A DNA stretch of 64,000 bases from Kordiimonas sediminis (GTDB lineage Bacteria > Pseudomonadota > Alphaproteobacteria > Sphingomonadales > Kordiimonadaceae), in assembly GCF_014656395.1 (NCBI RefSeq), contig NZ_BNCI01000001.1:806001-870000 (forward strand), in the 5' to 3' direction. The position numbers were made by a program, and so were the translations under genes. Below, piece by piece: positions 1 to 9,021 of this stretch (position 1 is its first letter; every line of letters begins with the position of its first letter). The notes under the pieces are model-generated. The model ran no database searches and was not told where the DNA came from. It saw nothing but the letters and a program-made list of their open reading frames with translations.

Positions 1-115
1 GAAGTTCAAAGTTGCTCGACCAGCAACTCTCGGCGCGGCAGCCCGTATAGCAGGCGTTACGCCAGCCGCACTTACCCTAATTCTTGCCCATATTAAACGC
101 ATGAAGGCAGCTTGA
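1..115 (+). CDS. mnmG: MnmG (GidA) C-terminus, partial
   Basis: The window opens inside a reading frame that ends at a TGA at 113-115. The visible 37 residues, ending in a segment like ARIAGVTPAALTLILAHIKR, match the C-terminal helical domain of MnmG, the FAD protein that with MnmE modifies uridine 34 of several tRNAs. The identification also rests on position: rsmG starts 3 bases downstream and parA-parB follow, the classic gidA-gidB-parAB order. The N-terminal FAD and catalytic regions lie outside the window. Confidence 0.85.
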   Translation, partial: KFKVARPATLGAAARIAGVTPAALTLILAHIKRMKAA

Positions 116-118
116 TTT

Positions 119-748
119 ATGGCCGTGTATAGTAGCGATGATTTGCAGCGTGATTTGAATGTTCCACGTGAAACAATGGCGCATCTTGAAACATATGCGG
201 CTTTGTTGACTAAATGGCAAAAGGCAAAGAATCTTGTCTCTAACTCCACACTACCGGATATGTGGCGAAGGCACTTTCTTGATTCGGCGCAGCTGGTGCC
301 CTTTCTAACTGATCGTTTTTCTACTGATTCTAAGATAGTGGATATCGGATCGGGTGCCGGTTTTCCCGGTCTTGTTTTGGCAGTTATGGGCGTCGGCCAT
401 GTTCATCTTGTTGAATCCAATGGGAAAAAATGCAGTTTTATGAACGAGGTAAACCGTCAGACAGGGGCGGGTGCCGTCATTCATAATGATAGAATTGAAG
501 AATTAGATCCTTTTGAAGCTGATATTATTTCGTCACGGGCCTGTGCCAGAGTGAAGCAATTGATGGACTGGGCCCGGCCGTTTTTAAAGGAAACAACGGA
601 ATTTTGGCTTCTTAAAGGGGAATCTGTGGATGATGAATTGACCGAAGCTCAATTATTCTGGAATATGCAGGTTGAGACGTTTGATAGCCTGTCAGAGCCT
701 TCCGGTGTGATTGTCCGGTTATATCAGGTATCAGAAAAAAGAAATTAA
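119..748 (+). CDS. rsmG: 16S rRNA (guanine527-N7)-methyltransferase RsmG (GidB)
   Basis: This 209-residue protein has the length and signature of RsmG, which uses S-adenosylmethionine to methylate N7 of G527 in 16S rRNA. The SAM-binding glycine motif VDIGSGAGFPG is at residues 74-84, and the family's W..RH..DS region is at about 49-56. It begins 3 bases after the mnmG stop, so the two are probably co-transcribed and translationally coupled. A parS centromere sequence lies within its first 60 bases, encoding residues 14-19. Loss of the family is known to give low-level streptomycin resistance. Confidence 0.95.
   Translation: MAVYSSDDLQRDLNVPRETMAHLETYAALLTKWQKAKNLVSNSTLPDMWRRHFLDSAQLVPFLTDRFSTDSKIVDIGSGAGFPGLVLAVMGVGHVHLVESNGKKCSFMNEVNRQTGAGAVIHNDRIEELDPFEADIISSRACARVKQLMDWARPFLKETTEFWLLKGESVDDELTEAQLFWNMQVETFDSLSEPSGVIVRLYQVSEKRN
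160..175. other. parS: parS centromere site (ParB-binding)
   Basis: The 16-base sequence TGTTCCACGTGAAACA matches the widely conserved chromosomal parS consensus TGTTNCACGTGAAACA. It is a near-perfect palindrome and lies inside the rsmG coding region, about 650 bases upstream of parA. ParB loads here and spreads, and ParA then moves the origin region. The position beside parAB is what is expected of an origin-proximal site. Confidence 0.92.
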
Positions 749-812
749 CAGCCATACACATGACCATGGTTTCTACTGTGGACAAATTTTCGGTGGTCGG
801 GGGAGTATCTTT

Positions 813-1613
813 ATGGTGTCGGAAACAGGTGCCAAAGTTATCGCAATTGCCAATCAAAAAGGGGGCGTTGGTAAAACTACTACGGCCATTAACCTGGCAA
901 CTGCAATGGCCGCCGTTGGTAAGCACGTTCTGATAATTGATCTTGACCCCCAGGGAAATGCCAGCACGGGATTTGGCATTGATAGGGAAAACCGTCAGGT
1001 AACATCTTATGATGTTGTGCTTGGGGCTGCTCCTGCTGATGAAGCCATTGTTGAAACGAACATCCCCAGTGTGGAACTGATCGCTTCAACCATTGATTTG
1101 TCGGGTGTTGATCTTGAGCTTGCAGATATGCCGCAGCGGAATTTCCGGCTGCAACGTGCTCTAGCAAATGGGCATCTGCGCGGTAGCTATGATTATATTC
1201 TGATTGATTGTCCGCCGTCGCTATCGTTGCTGACAGTGAATGCGCTTGTTGCGTCTGATCAGGTATTGGTGCCGCTACAGTGTGAATTCTTTGCCCTTGA
1301 AGGGCTTAGTCTACTACTTCAGACCATTGAACAGGTGCGTTCAAGCCTGAACCCCACGCTTGAGATAAACGGAATTGTTCTGACCATGTATGACGGCAGG
1401 AACAATCTGTCAGCTCAGGTGGCTGAAGATGTTCGAAATTTCCTTGGAGATAAAGTGTATAACACGGTTATACCGCGGAATGTCCGGGTTTCAGAAGCCC
1501 CGTCACACGGTGTGCCTGCGCTTATTTATGATCACCGGTGCGCAGGCAGTCAGGCATATATTGATTTTGCGCGGGAATTATTGGGGCGCGACTCGGCGCT
1601 TGCGGCAGAATAA
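813..1613 (+). CDS. parA: Chromosome partitioning ATPase ParA (Soj)
   Basis: ParA is a nucleoid-bound ATPase that segregates the ParB-parS complex. The deviant Walker A motif KGGVGKTT is at residues 16-23, followed by the LIIDLDPQGNAS strand near 40-51 and an ILIDCPPSLSLLTVNAL Walker B region. I chose the ATG at 813, giving 266 residues, because GGGAG lies 7 bases upstream and the conserved family sequence begins just after it. The frame is open further upstream to 711, overlapping rsmG, but that stretch looks like no ParA. parB follows after 27 bases. Confidence 0.95.
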   Translation: MVSETGAKVIAIANQKGGVGKTTTAINLATAMAAVGKHVLIIDLDPQGNASTGFGIDRENRQVTSYDVVLGAAPADEAIVETNIPSVELIASTIDLSGVDLELADMPQRNFRLQRALANGHLRGSYDYILIDCPPSLSLLTVNALVASDQVLVPLQCEFFALEGLSLLLQTIEQVRSSLNPTLEINGIVLTMYDGRNNLSAQVAEDVRNFLGDKVYNTVIPRNVRVSEAPSHGVPALIYDHRCAGSQAYIDFARELLGRDSALAAE

Positions 1614-1640
1614 ATAATAAAAACAAAAGGTTATGATGAA

Positions 1641-2543
1641 ATGAGCATTGCGAAGAAAAGAGGGCTGGGTAAAGGACTTTCCGCACTTCTGAATGATGAC
1701 AGACCAGCAGGTGCTGCGGGTTCAGATGATAGAGCCATAGTCGGGGACCCGTCCCGACGGTTGTTGCCTGTCAGTTTTCTGGAACGTAACCCTGATCAGC
1801 CCAGAACCAGGTTCGATACTGTGGCGATTGAGGAATTAACCGCTTCTGTGAAGGAGAAGGGCGTCCTACAGCCGATTCTCGTCCGCGAAATAGGGGAAGA
1901 CAGGTATCAGATTGTTGCGGGTGAACGCCGTTGGCGTGCAGCACAGAAAGCTGGTATTCATGATGTACCGGTTGTGGTGCGTGATCTGTCAGACACGGAA
2001 GTGCTGGAACTTGGTCTGATTGAAAATATTCAACGTGAAGACCTGACACCGATTGAAGAAGCGAAAGCTTTTAAGCGCCTTATGCAGGAGTTTGGGCATA
2101 CACAGGAAGTGTTGAGCGATATTGTCGGCAAAAGCAGGTCCCATGTGGCAAACCTTTTGCGCCTTCTGACTTTGCCTGTAACGGTACAGATCCTTGTTGA
2201 TGATGGTAAACTGACAATGGGGCATGCACGGGCATTAATCGGCGTCAAAAATGCAGAAATTATTGCACAGGAGATTATCGCAAAAGGCCTGAGCGTTAGG
2301 CAAACAGAAGCTTTGGCAGCAGAGGATAAGGGCAATAAACCCCGCACTATTGCTGCTGCGCGTGCGCGCCGGTCTGCGAACAAAGATGCCGATACAATTG
2401 CACTGGAGAAAGATTTATCTGCGGCCATTGGTATGAAGGTATCTATTGACCATCAGGGTGAAGGCGGTGATATCGTCATTAAATATGCTTCTCTTGAAGA
2501 GCTTGATGACCTGTGTGGCAAGCTGGGCGTTTGCGGGCTCTAA
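1641..2543 (+). CDS. parB: Chromosome partitioning protein ParB (Spo0J), CTP-dependent clamp
   Basis: The 300-residue protein has the ParB layout. An N-terminal GLGKGLSALL leader likely contacts ParA. The nuclease-like CTP-binding domain carries NPDQPRTRF at 50-58 and the GERRWRA nucleotide motif at 94-100. A helix-turn-helix for parS recognition lies near 150-175, and a C-terminal dimerisation segment ends the protein. It is the last gene of the mnmG-rsmG-parA-parB run and is followed by a strong hairpin terminator. The parS site it should bind is at 160-175. Confidence 0.96.
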   Translation: MSIAKKRGLGKGLSALLNDDRPAGAAGSDDRAIVGDPSRRLLPVSFLERNPDQPRTRFDTVAIEELTASVKEKGVLQPILVREIGEDRYQIVAGERRWRAAQKAGIHDVPVVVRDLSDTEVLELGLIENIQREDLTPIEEAKAFKRLMQEFGHTQEVLSDIVGKSRSHVANLLRLLTLPVTVQILVDDGKLTMGHARALIGVKNAEIIAQEIIAKGLSVRQTEALAAEDKGNKPRTIAAARARRSANKDADTIALEKDLSAAIGMKVSIDHQGEGGDIVIKYASLEELDDLCGKLGVCGL

Positions 2544-2560
2544 GTCTACCGTTTCAATCC

Positions 2561-2597
2561 AAAAAATCAGGGACGCAAAATGTTGCGTCCCTTTTTT
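2561..2597. terminator. Bidirectional intrinsic terminator between parB and gshB
   Basis: GGGACGCAA (2570-2578) and TTGCGTCCC (2583-2591) form a perfect 9-bp stem with a 4-base loop. Six T residues follow on the + strand and six A residues precede it, so it can end both the parB transcript and the convergent gshB transcript. Confidence 0.9.
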
Positions 2598-2680
2598 GTT
2601 GATCTTAATTGGCTCTGACTGTCCACATCCATTTGATGGGCAGGAGTTAACCCGTCTGTATCAGTAAGTGCATGTGGGGA

Positions 2681-3631
2681 TTAGGCTAGCTTTGCCTCAA
2701 TCGCATTCCAGATATCCGCTTCAAGGCATGCATCGTCATAGGCGTTGATGGCCTGCAGTCCAGTAGGCGATGTAACATTAATTTCGGTCAACCAGTCACC
2801 AATCACATCAATGCCGACAAATATGAGGCCCCGGTCAGACAGCTCTGCGGATAAACGCGCGCAAATTTCTTCTTCCCTTTTGGTTAGTATAGATTTTTCT
2901 GCGCGTCCACCGGCGACCAGATTTGACCTAACTTCCCCATCCGCAGGCACGCGGTTAATGGCACCAGCCGGTTTGCCGTCAATCAGGATGATACGCTTGT
3001 CGCCGTTTTTAACTTCGGGCAGGAATTTTTGCACCATTAGGGGTTCACGCGAAGAGGCTGTAAACATTTCATGCAGGGAACCAAGGTTGCTATCATCTTT
3101 GCGCAGATGAAAAACACCCGCACCGCCCATTCCGTATAGCGGTTTGACAATAATTTCGCCATGTATTTCACGAAATCTTTTGATCTCATCCAGTCGGCGT
3201 GTGATTAGGGTTGGCGGCATCAAGTCACGAAACCGGGTCACAAAAAGCTTTTCAGGTGCATTGCGGACTTCTGCAGGGTTATTCACAACGAGTGTATCGG
3301 GGTGAATTAATTCAAGCAGGTGCGTGGCCGTAATATATGCCATGTCAAACGGTGGGTCCTGGCGCATGAGAATGACATCTATATCACTACGAAGGTTCAA
3401 GCGGACCTGGTCGCCAAATTCAAAATGTGCCCCGTGTTCGCGCTTTACGCTGACAGGCCTCGCAATTGCAAAGACGTCACCGTCACAGTATGACAGGTCT
3501 TCTGGAACATAATGGAACATTTGATAGCCGCGTTTCTGCGCTTCCAGCATCAGAACAAAAGTACTGTCCCCGGAAATGTTGATTGTTTCCATTGGGTCCA
3601 TTTGAAAGGCTACTTTTAATGCCGATGTCAT
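2681..3631 (-). CDS. gshB: Glutathione synthetase GshB
   Basis: GshB is an ATP-grasp enzyme joining gamma-glutamylcysteine and glycine to make glutathione. The N-terminal VAFQMDPMETINISGDSTF is a family hallmark. The central IVKPLYGMGGAGVFHL glycine loop and the C-terminal FVGIDVIGDWLTEINVTSPTG segment carry the ATP and metal contacts. The ATG at 3631 gives 316 residues, close to the usual length, with AAAGGA upstream; a longer open frame to 3715 overlaps yraN and looks unrelated. It is the last gene of an rsmI-yraN-gshB operon. Confidence 0.95.
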   Translation of the reverse strand: MTSALKVAFQMDPMETINISGDSTFVLMLEAQKRGYQMFHYVPEDLSYCDGDVFAIARPVSVKREHGAHFEFGDQVRLNLRSDIDVILMRQDPPFDMAYITATHLLELIHPDTLVVNNPAEVRNAPEKLFVTRFRDLMPPTLITRRLDEIKRFREIHGEIIVKPLYGMGGAGVFHLRKDDSNLGSLHEMFTASSREPLMVQKFLPEVKNGDKRIILIDGKPAGAINRVPADGEVRSNLVAGGRAEKSILTKREEEICARLSAELSDRGLIFVGIDVIGDWLTEINVTSPTGLQAINAYDDACLEADIWNAIEAKLA

Positions 3632-3659
3632 ATCTTTAATCCTTTGTATTACCAGCAGG

Positions 3660-4034
3660 CTAGCTGGATGCGCGCCATGCGTTCCTGATATGGTACGGAA
3701 ACTTTCCGGGCACAATAGTTACGACATCAAATCTGAGTGAACAAGCTTCAAGTCTATTTGCTCGAACCCACCATAAAAGGCTTTTTTCAATGCGGCTTTG
3801 TTGTACGTGATTGATTGATTCTTTGGCAATCGCGTGGGTTTTCCGTGCTTTCACCTCAACTGCTATGACCGTGTTTTTACGTTTTACGATCAGGTCAATT
3901 TCGCCAACAGGTGTTTTGTATCGGCGCGCCAGTATTTTATACCCTTTCAAAAATAGCCAACAGGCAGCAAGGGTTTCCGCATATCGACCCTTGCGTTCAC
4001 TCTGCTGCCGTTTATTTAAAGGGGGATTCGTAAT
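3660..4034 (-). CDS. yraN: UPF0102 / YraN family protein with a probable ATT start codon
   Basis: YraN is a small predicted nuclease-fold protein of unsettled function, often next to rsmI. The conserved core GEIDLIVKRKNTVIAVEVKAR has the E-D-ExK pattern of restriction-endonuclease-like folds. The frame runs back to a stop at 4074-4076 and includes the family N-terminus, with RKGRYAETLAA about 15 residues in. Between that stop and the conserved core there is no ATG, GTG, CTG or TTG; the first TTG, at 3950, would cut away conserved residues. An ATT at 4034 has AAAGGA 6 bases upstream and gives 124 residues, the usual length. I infer ATT initiation; the gene identity is firm and the start is probable. 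Confidence 0.82.
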   Translation of the reverse strand: MTNPPLNKRQQSERKGRYAETLAACWLFLKGYKILARRYKTPVGEIDLIVKRKNTVIAVEVKARKTHAIAKESINHVQQSRIEKSLLWWVRANRLEACSLRFDVVTIVPGKFPYHIRNAWRASS

Positions 4035-4079
4035 TGTCGGTCCTTTTGTAGCGGAATCTTTTTGTAAGTATTTTCAGGG

Positions 4080-4946
4080 TCAGGGCTTTTTACCGCTTAG
4101 GTGCAGGGCGCGGTTATACAGCTCCTTTTTATTTACCCCCAAGAGGTCCGCTGCAAACTTTGCCGCGGACTTCACACTCATATGTTCCAGCGCCAGTGTG
4201 AGCGTTGTATCAATATCAATAGCGGATGTCTGCTCGTCACTGGTTTGATCATTTGGTGCCATCACTATAACGATCTCGCCCTTTGGATTACCGTGTGTTG
4301 CATAGTAGTCAATCAACGCACTTAAGTTGTCTCGCCGTACTTCTTCAAACTTTTTGGTTAACTCCCGGCATACGGCTGCTTGACGGTCCCCCAGTACAGA
4401 CCGGGCGTCTGACAGACTATCGGTCAGTCTTTTCGCGCTTTCATAATAGACGAGGGTGCCACTGTTGCGTTTCTCAGCCTCGAACCAGTTTTTACGGGCG
4501 CCTGATTTTGTGGGCGGAAATCCCAAAAATGTAAATTTGTTGGTTGGTAGGCCTGCGATTGACAGGGCTGTAATCGCCGCGCATGGGCCGGGAATGCCGA
4601 AAACGCTGTATCCCTGATTCTGCGCGTCTTCTACCAGCTTATACCCTGGGTCAGATATCAGGGGTGTACCGGCATCAGAGACAAGAACAACAACTTTCCC
4701 AAGTGCCAGTTCTTCCAGAATGCGGGGCCGCTGCCGTTCTCCATTGTGTTCATGGTAGGGAATAAGGGGCTTTTTGATCAGATGCGCTAACAAAAGCTTG
4801 GATGTAACCCGGGTGTCTTCACAGGCAATCAGATCCGCTGCTTTCAGCGTCTCTATCGCGCGGCGGGTAATATCCCCCATGTTACCGATTGGGGTTGCAA
4901 CTATATAGAGGCCGGACGCAGTGGAGGAAGGCCTAGTTTCTGACAT
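4080..4946 (-). CDS. rsmI: 16S rRNA (cytidine1402-2'-O)-methyltransferase RsmI
   Basis: The 288-residue protein is a tetrapyrrole-methylase-fold enzyme that 2'-O-methylates C1402 of 16S rRNA. Signatures are the N-terminal LYIVATPIGNMGDIT, the CEDTRVTSKLL segment, VSDAGTPLISDPGY and GIPGPCAAITALSIAGLP. A C-terminal helical domain ends in LLGVNKKELYNRAL, as in the family. It heads the leftward operon with yraN and gshB, and is divergent from the lipoprotein gene across 99 bases. Confidence 0.96.
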   Translation of the reverse strand: MSETRPSSTASGLYIVATPIGNMGDITRRAIETLKAADLIACEDTRVTSKLLLAHLIKKPLIPYHEHNGERQRPRILEELALGKVVVLVSDAGTPLISDPGYKLVEDAQNQGYSVFGIPGPCAAITALSIAGLPTNKFTFLGFPPTKSGARKNWFEAEKRNSGTLVYYESAKRLTDSLSDARSVLGDRQAAVCRELTKKFEEVRRDNLSALIDYYATHGNPKGEIVIVMAPNDQTSDEQTSAIDIDTTLTLALEHMSVKSAAKFAADLLGVNKKELYNRALHLSGKKP

Positions 4947-5045
4947 GATTTTTGCCTATAAACTATTTAACGAAACGCTGGGTGCTGGTAAGTATGATTT
5001 ATTGGTGCAGACTTGCAAGTGTTTAGACAGTAGCAAAGGGCTTTC

Positions 5046-6407
5046 ATGATTATTTCGTGCCGCTTTTCCGGAGCTATCCGTTCCTTGATGGGAGGGGTTT
5101 TGTGCTGTCTCGTTGTTGCGTGTGGGCCTGAAACTGCCCCGCCTGCTTTAAAGATTGAACAACCGGCTGCTCCAGAAACTGTAGTCGTTCCCGAACCCCA
5201 AGCCCAAGAAGACGTTAAGCCCGAAGGTCCAAGGCAGGTGAAAATCGGGCTTCTGCTGCCCTTGTCCGGACGGGAGCAATTGGTGGGGAAGGATTTGTTC
5301 GCAGCTGCAAGTATGGCGCTGTTTGATGCCTATGACCCTCGAATTGAACTTCTGTCCTTTGATACAGGCGGGACAGTTTCCGGTGCAGAGATAGCAGCAG
5401 ATGCTGCACTGAATGCCGAAGTTGATGTCATTATCGGGCCGTTGCTGGCCGAGAATGTGACGCGGGTTGCAGCCATTACGCGTGGGTCCGATGTTCCTAT
5501 ACTGGGGCTTTCAAGTGATAGCGAGGCCGCAGAACCTGGTGTGTATGTTATGGGGTTCTTGCCCGAGGCAGAGGTGAAGCGCATCATCGATTACGCCGCC
5601 AGCATGCAGGCTGTCAAATTTAGTGCCATGATACCCGATAGTCGGTACGGCATGCGTGTGCGGGAAGCCTTCGGGGATGCTGTTTTTGATGTGGGCGGCC
5701 GTATTCATTCCCTGGAGACATATCCAAATGACCCCGAGGCGGTGGTTGAGCCAATTAAAAGACTGGCCGATTATGATGAACGCCGCAAAAATCATATTGA
5801 TGAAATACGTTTTCTGCGGTCGCTTGGCGATGACATGACGAATGAAATAGCCAACCGACTTGCCACACGAGAAGTATCAGAGTCCCCAGATATTGATGCG
5901 ATCCTTCTACCAGAAGGCGGGGGGTTATTGCGTACATTGGCACCGCTGTTGCCCTTCTATGAGGTTGACCTTGACGAGGTTAAATTGTTGGGTACGGGCC
6001 TTTGGTATGATGAAAGCCTGACGAACGAGCCGCCGCTGCGCGGCGCTTGGTTTGCGGCACCGGCTAATCCCGGGGTTACAGATTTTCTGGAACGGTTTGA
6101 ACGTGATATTGGCCGGGCGCCTTCCCGGGTGGCAACGCTTGCATACGATGCGGTGTCCCTGATTGCCATTTTGACGCGGGAAGCAGACCTTACCGGCCCA
6201 GACCGTCCGATAACCAATGCGAAATTGATGAATCCTAATGGGTTTCAGGGCATTGACGGGTTATTCCGCCTGTTACCTGACGGTACCAATGAACGAACCT
6301 TGTCTGTTTTGGAAATAACCAAGGATGGTTTCAAGGTACTTGATCCCGCACCAGCGGCGTTTCCATTGTTTGGCTATGAGGTTACAGAAACAGCGACGGT
6401 AGAATGA
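5046..6407 (+). CDS. Penicillin-binding-protein activator-like lipoprotein (LpoA/YraM-like periplasmic-binding fold)
   Basis: The first 27 residues form a lipoprotein signal ending in the lipobox LVVAC, so the mature protein should be lipid-anchored and periplasmic. A Pro/Glu-rich linker follows. From about residue 65, KIGLLLPLSGREQLVGKDL begins a type-1 periplasmic-binding fold resembling the C-terminal domain of E. coli LpoA, the outer-membrane activator of PBP1A. Pairing with rsmI is also seen in E. coli (yraL-yraM), which supports the call. The N-terminal TPR domain of LpoA is missing at 453 residues, so activation of a synthase is inferred. The 3' end overlaps the convergent hemW by 26 bases. 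Confidence 0.8.
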   Translation: MIISCRFSGAIRSLMGGVLCCLVVACGPETAPPALKIEQPAAPETVVVPEPQAQEDVKPEGPRQVKIGLLLPLSGREQLVGKDLFAAASMALFDAYDPRIELLSFDTGGTVSGAEIAADAALNAEVDVIIGPLLAENVTRVAAITRGSDVPILGLSSDSEAAEPGVYVMGFLPEAEVKRIIDYAASMQAVKFSAMIPDSRYGMRVREAFGDAVFDVGGRIHSLETYPNDPEAVVEPIKRLADYDERRKNHIDEIRFLRSLGDDMTNEIANRLATREVSESPDIDAILLPEGGGLLRTLAPLLPFYEVDLDEVKLLGTGLWYDESLTNEPPLRGAWFAAPANPGVTDFLERFERDIGRAPSRVATLAYDAVSLIAILTREADLTGPDRPITNAKLMNPNGFQGIDGLFRLLPDGTNERTLSVLEITKDGFKVLDPAPAAFPLFGYEVTETATVE

Positions 6408-7566
6408 AGTTCATAACGGGCAAGCCTTTTGGCGTAAACTTCAGCATATCTTGATCCTGTTGCATAAATCCGTCGGTGATCAGGTCATCAATCTTTGTGA
6501 AATCAATATGATCCTTGGCAGATATCCCAAGTGTAGTTGCTTTGGCGCGAATATTGATACCGTCCATCAGTCTTAGTCCCATCATGACCTGTTCGGTAAA
6601 ACGGTCAACAGGGTCAAGGGACACGGTTGATTCTGTACCGTGACCATATTGGTCCACTTTTTGGACCCAGTCCTCTGGCCGGCGGATTTGCTGGTGTGCC
6701 AGGTACATGTTGTTTTTGCTAACCAATCTGCCATGGGCGCCCGGTCCTATGCCGTAATAGGGGAGCCCCGACCAGTAAGCAAGATTATGGCGGGACTGCT
6801 GGCCTGCACGCGCATGGTTGGAAACCTCGTACGCGGGTAAGCCTGCACGAGTGGTCATATCCTGTGTCAGATTGAACAGGTCGACGCAGATATCGTCGTC
6901 AGGCAGTTTGTATTTGCCGCGTGCAAACTGATGATAAAAGGCTGTGCCCTCTTCAATCGTTAACTGGTACAGAGATAAATGGTCCGGGTCATAGGTTAAG
7001 GCTTCTGCGAGCTCTGCTTGCCAGCTTTCCAGTGTCATTTCCGGTCGTGCATAGATCAGATCAAAGCTAACCCTTTCAAAGTTGTCTCGCGCTACTTGAA
7101 GTGCTTTCTTCGCTTCGTCCACCGAATGAAGACGCCCGAGAAACTGTAAGGCATCGTCCCGAAGTGACTGAATACCAACGGATAGGCGGTTTACACCGGC
7201 CGATCGGTAAGCACGGAATCTATTGGCTTCCACGCTGGACGGGTTTGCTTCTAGGGTGATTTCAAGGTCTGGTTCTGTTTTGCAGCGCTTGAAAACATGG
7301 TCAATCAGGTGCGCAACTGTTTCAGGGGGCATCAAACTTGGGGTGCCGCCACCAAAGAAGATGGAAGAAACGGTCGCACCGGGTTGAAGTTTCAGAAAAT
7401 AATCCAGCTCTGAACATAGCGCCTTTGTCCACAGCTCTGTATCAACCGTATCACGGACATGGCTGTTGAAGTCACAGTATGGGCATTTGCGTTCGCAAAA
7501 AGGCCAATGGATATAGAGCGCAATTTGCCCGTCATAGTCCGAGGTGGCGGGCAGGGATACCGTCAT
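6382..7566 (-). CDS. hemW: HemW, radical-SAM heme chaperone (coproporphyrinogen oxidase-like)
   Basis: The 394-residue protein is a radical-SAM enzyme with the cluster motif CERKCPYC near residues 24-31 and FFGGGTPSL about 45 residues later. The CxxxCxxC motif and length fit HemW, a heme-binding relative of HemN. HemW is thought to deliver heme to respiratory enzymes rather than oxidise coproporphyrinogen. Its ATG overlaps the rdgB stop by 4 bases, so translation is probably coupled in the rph-rdgB-hemW operon. Confidence 0.9.
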   Translation of the reverse strand: MTVSLPATSDYDGQIALYIHWPFCERKCPYCDFNSHVRDTVDTELWTKALCSELDYFLKLQPGATVSSIFFGGGTPSLMPPETVAHLIDHVFKRCKTEPDLEITLEANPSSVEANRFRAYRSAGVNRLSVGIQSLRDDALQFLGRLHSVDEAKKALQVARDNFERVSFDLIYARPEMTLESWQAELAEALTYDPDHLSLYQLTIEEGTAFYHQFARGKYKLPDDDICVDLFNLTQDMTTRAGLPAYEVSNHARAGQQSRHNLAYWSGLPYYGIGPGAHGRLVSKNNMYLAHQQIRRPEDWVQKVDQYGHGTESTVSLDPVDRFTEQVMMGLRLMDGINIRAKATTLGISAKDHIDFTKIDDLITDGFMQQDQDMLKFTPKGLPVMNFILPSLFL

Positions 7567-8168
7567 TGATTGTCGCCGAAACAGGCCGCAATCAACTGTT
7601 TAAAGGCATCTGCACGGTGGCTCATGGCGTGCTTGTCAGCAGGCTCCATTTCAGCAAATGTTACCGCATGACCATTTGGAATAAACATGGGGTCATATCC
7701 AAAGCCTTTGTCCCCCCTAAGTGGCCATGTCAGGGTACCAAAAACCTTGCCTTCGAAAGATTCCATATGACCGTCTGGCCATGCAAGTGTCAGTGCACAG
7801 GTGAAATTAGCAGCCATATTATCCTGATCTTTAATAAGCGCGTGGATTTTCTCCATGCCGACGGTGAAGTCTTTCTTTGGGCCTGCCCAGCGGGCGCTAT
7901 AAATCCCGGGGTCCCCGTCCAGGGCATCAACTTCAAGCCCGCTATCATCAGCAAGAGCAGGCAGGTTGGCGGCTTTTGCGGCCGCCAGTGCTTTGATTTC
8001 GGCATTGGCGATAAAGGTCAGGCCATCTTCAATAGGCTCAGGTAATCCAAGATCCCCTGCAGATACTGTTTCAACACCAAAGGGCGCAAGCAGTTCCCCA
8101 ATCTCGCGCACCTTGCCTTTATTGTGGCTTGCAATAACAAGTTTATTGCCGTCAAAACACCGAGCCAT
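7563..8168 (-). CDS. rdgB: XTP/dITP diphosphatase (non-canonical purine NTP pyrophosphatase) RdgB
   Basis: The 201-residue protein has the Ham1/RdgB signature: [18 protein letters not shown] at the N-terminus, [25 protein letters not shown] in the middle, and [12 protein letters not shown] followed by SHRADAF at the C-terminus. It hydrolyses dITP, XTP and ITP to monophosphates, keeping deaminated purines out of DNA and RNA. It lies between rph, 11 bases upstream, and hemW, with a 4-base overlap. Confidence 0.96.
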   Translation of the reverse strand: MARCFDGNKLVIASHNKGKVREIGELLAPFGVETVSAGDLGLPEPIEDGLTFIANAEIKALAAAKAANLPALADDSGLEVDALDGDPGIYSARWAGPKKDFTVGMEKIHALIKDQDNMAANFTCALTLAWPDGHMESFEGKVFGTLTWPLRGDKGFGYDPMFIPNGHAVTFAEMEPADKHAMSHRADAFKQLIAACFGDNQ

Positions 8169-8179
8169 AATAGTCTTCC

Positions 8180-8893
8180 TTATCCGATAACCTGTTTCTG
8201 GGTCTTGCCGATCTCGGTACAGCCGATGCGAGCCAGCCGCAGAAGACGCAGAAATTCTTCTTCAGAAAAGGCTTCTTCTTCGGCCGTGCCCTGAATTTCG
8301 ACAATGCCACCACTGCCTGTCAGAACAAAGTTAGCGTCCGTTGATGCTGCGCTGTCTTCGTCATAATCAAGGTCAAGAACGGCCTGTCCTTCGAAAATAC
8401 CGCAGGAAACCGCAGCGATCGTGTCTGTCAAAGGATGGCGTTCGATAAAGCCTTCGTTATATAGCCAGTCGCAGCACTGCTTCAGGGCAACATAAGCACC
8501 GGAAATGGACGCGGTGCGTGTGCCGCCGTCGGCCTGAATGACGTCACAGTCGATACGGATCTGCCGTTCACCAAGGGCTGTAAGGTCAACAATGGCACGC
8601 ATGGCACGACCAATTAGGCGCTGGATTTCCTGTGTACGGCCAGTTTGGTTGCCGCGTGCGGCTTCGCGGCTCATTCTGCTGTGGGTCGACCGGGGCAACA
8701 TGCCATATTCTGCTGTCACCCACCCTTTGCCGGTGTCACGGAGCCAAGGCGGTGCCTTCTGTTCGAATGTAGCCGTGACAAGTACATGGGTGTCCCCAAA
8801 CTTTACAAAACAGCTACCTTCCGCATGTTTGGCGTATCCTGGTATCATTTCTACCTGACGCATTTCGTCGGCAGCACGTCCGCTTGGTCGCAT
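8180..8893 (-). CDS. rph: Ribonuclease PH
   Basis: RNase PH is a phosphorolytic 3'-5' exoribonuclease that trims tRNA 3' ends. The 237-residue sequence begins [19 protein letters not shown] and carries [35 protein letters not shown], the [18 protein letters not shown] active-site segment and [14 protein letters not shown], all family-specific. AAAGGA lies ahead of the ATG, about 32 bases below a probable promoter. It is the first gene of rph-rdgB-hemW and is divergent from hrcA. Confidence 0.97.
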   Translation of the reverse strand: MRPSGRAADEMRQVEMIPGYAKHAEGSCFVKFGDTHVLVTATFEQKAPPWLRDTGKGWVTAEYGMLPRSTHSRMSREAARGNQTGRTQEIQRLIGRAMRAIVDLTALGERQIRIDCDVIQADGGTRTASISGAYVALKQCCDWLYNEGFIERHPLTDTIAAVSCGIFEGQAVLDLDYDEDSAASTDANFVLTGSGGIVEIQGTAEEEAFSEEEFLRLLRLARIGCTEIGKTQKQVIG

Positions 8894-8932
8894 GGTACAT
8901 TCCTTTTTCTCTGAAACAGCATTGTTGTGCCT

Positions 8933-8961
8933 GTTCTAGCTTCTTATATATGTTTCGTCAA
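8933..8961 (-). promoter_or_regulatory. Probable sigma-70 promoter of rph-rdgB-hemW
   Basis: On the minus strand a -35 element TTGACG (8956-8961) is followed after 17 bases by TAGAAC (8933-8938). The start would be near 8926, giving a leader of about 32 bases with a Shine-Dalgarno sequence. The -35 mirrors that of the divergent hrcA promoter. Confidence 0.6.
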
Positions 8962-8985
8962 AACGGAAGTTTGTCTATTCCCTGA

Positions 8986-9014
8986 TTGACGAAAGTTTGA
9001 AGGGTTTTTAAGAT
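8986..9014 (+). promoter_or_regulatory. Probable sigma-70 promoter of hrcA, implying a leaderless mRNA
   Basis: TTGACG (8986-8991), a 17-base spacer and TAAGAT (9009-9014) form a near-consensus promoter. The hrcA ATG is at 9022, where transcription should start, and no Shine-Dalgarno sequence precedes it. The TTTCGTCAA (8953-8961) / TTGACGAAA (8986-8994) inverted repeat here is made of the two divergent -35 regions. Confidence 0.65.
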
Positions 9015-9021
9015 TCCAGCC

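Noticed and set aside
711-812. Extended N-terminus of ParA
   Set aside because: The open frame runs back into rsmG without family similarity; the ATG at 813 with GGGAG upstream is the better start.
8894-9021. CIRCE element upstream of hrcA
   Set aside because: The expected TTAGCACTC-N9-GAGTGCTAA is absent. The inverted repeat here is explained by two mirrored -35 elements of divergent promoters.
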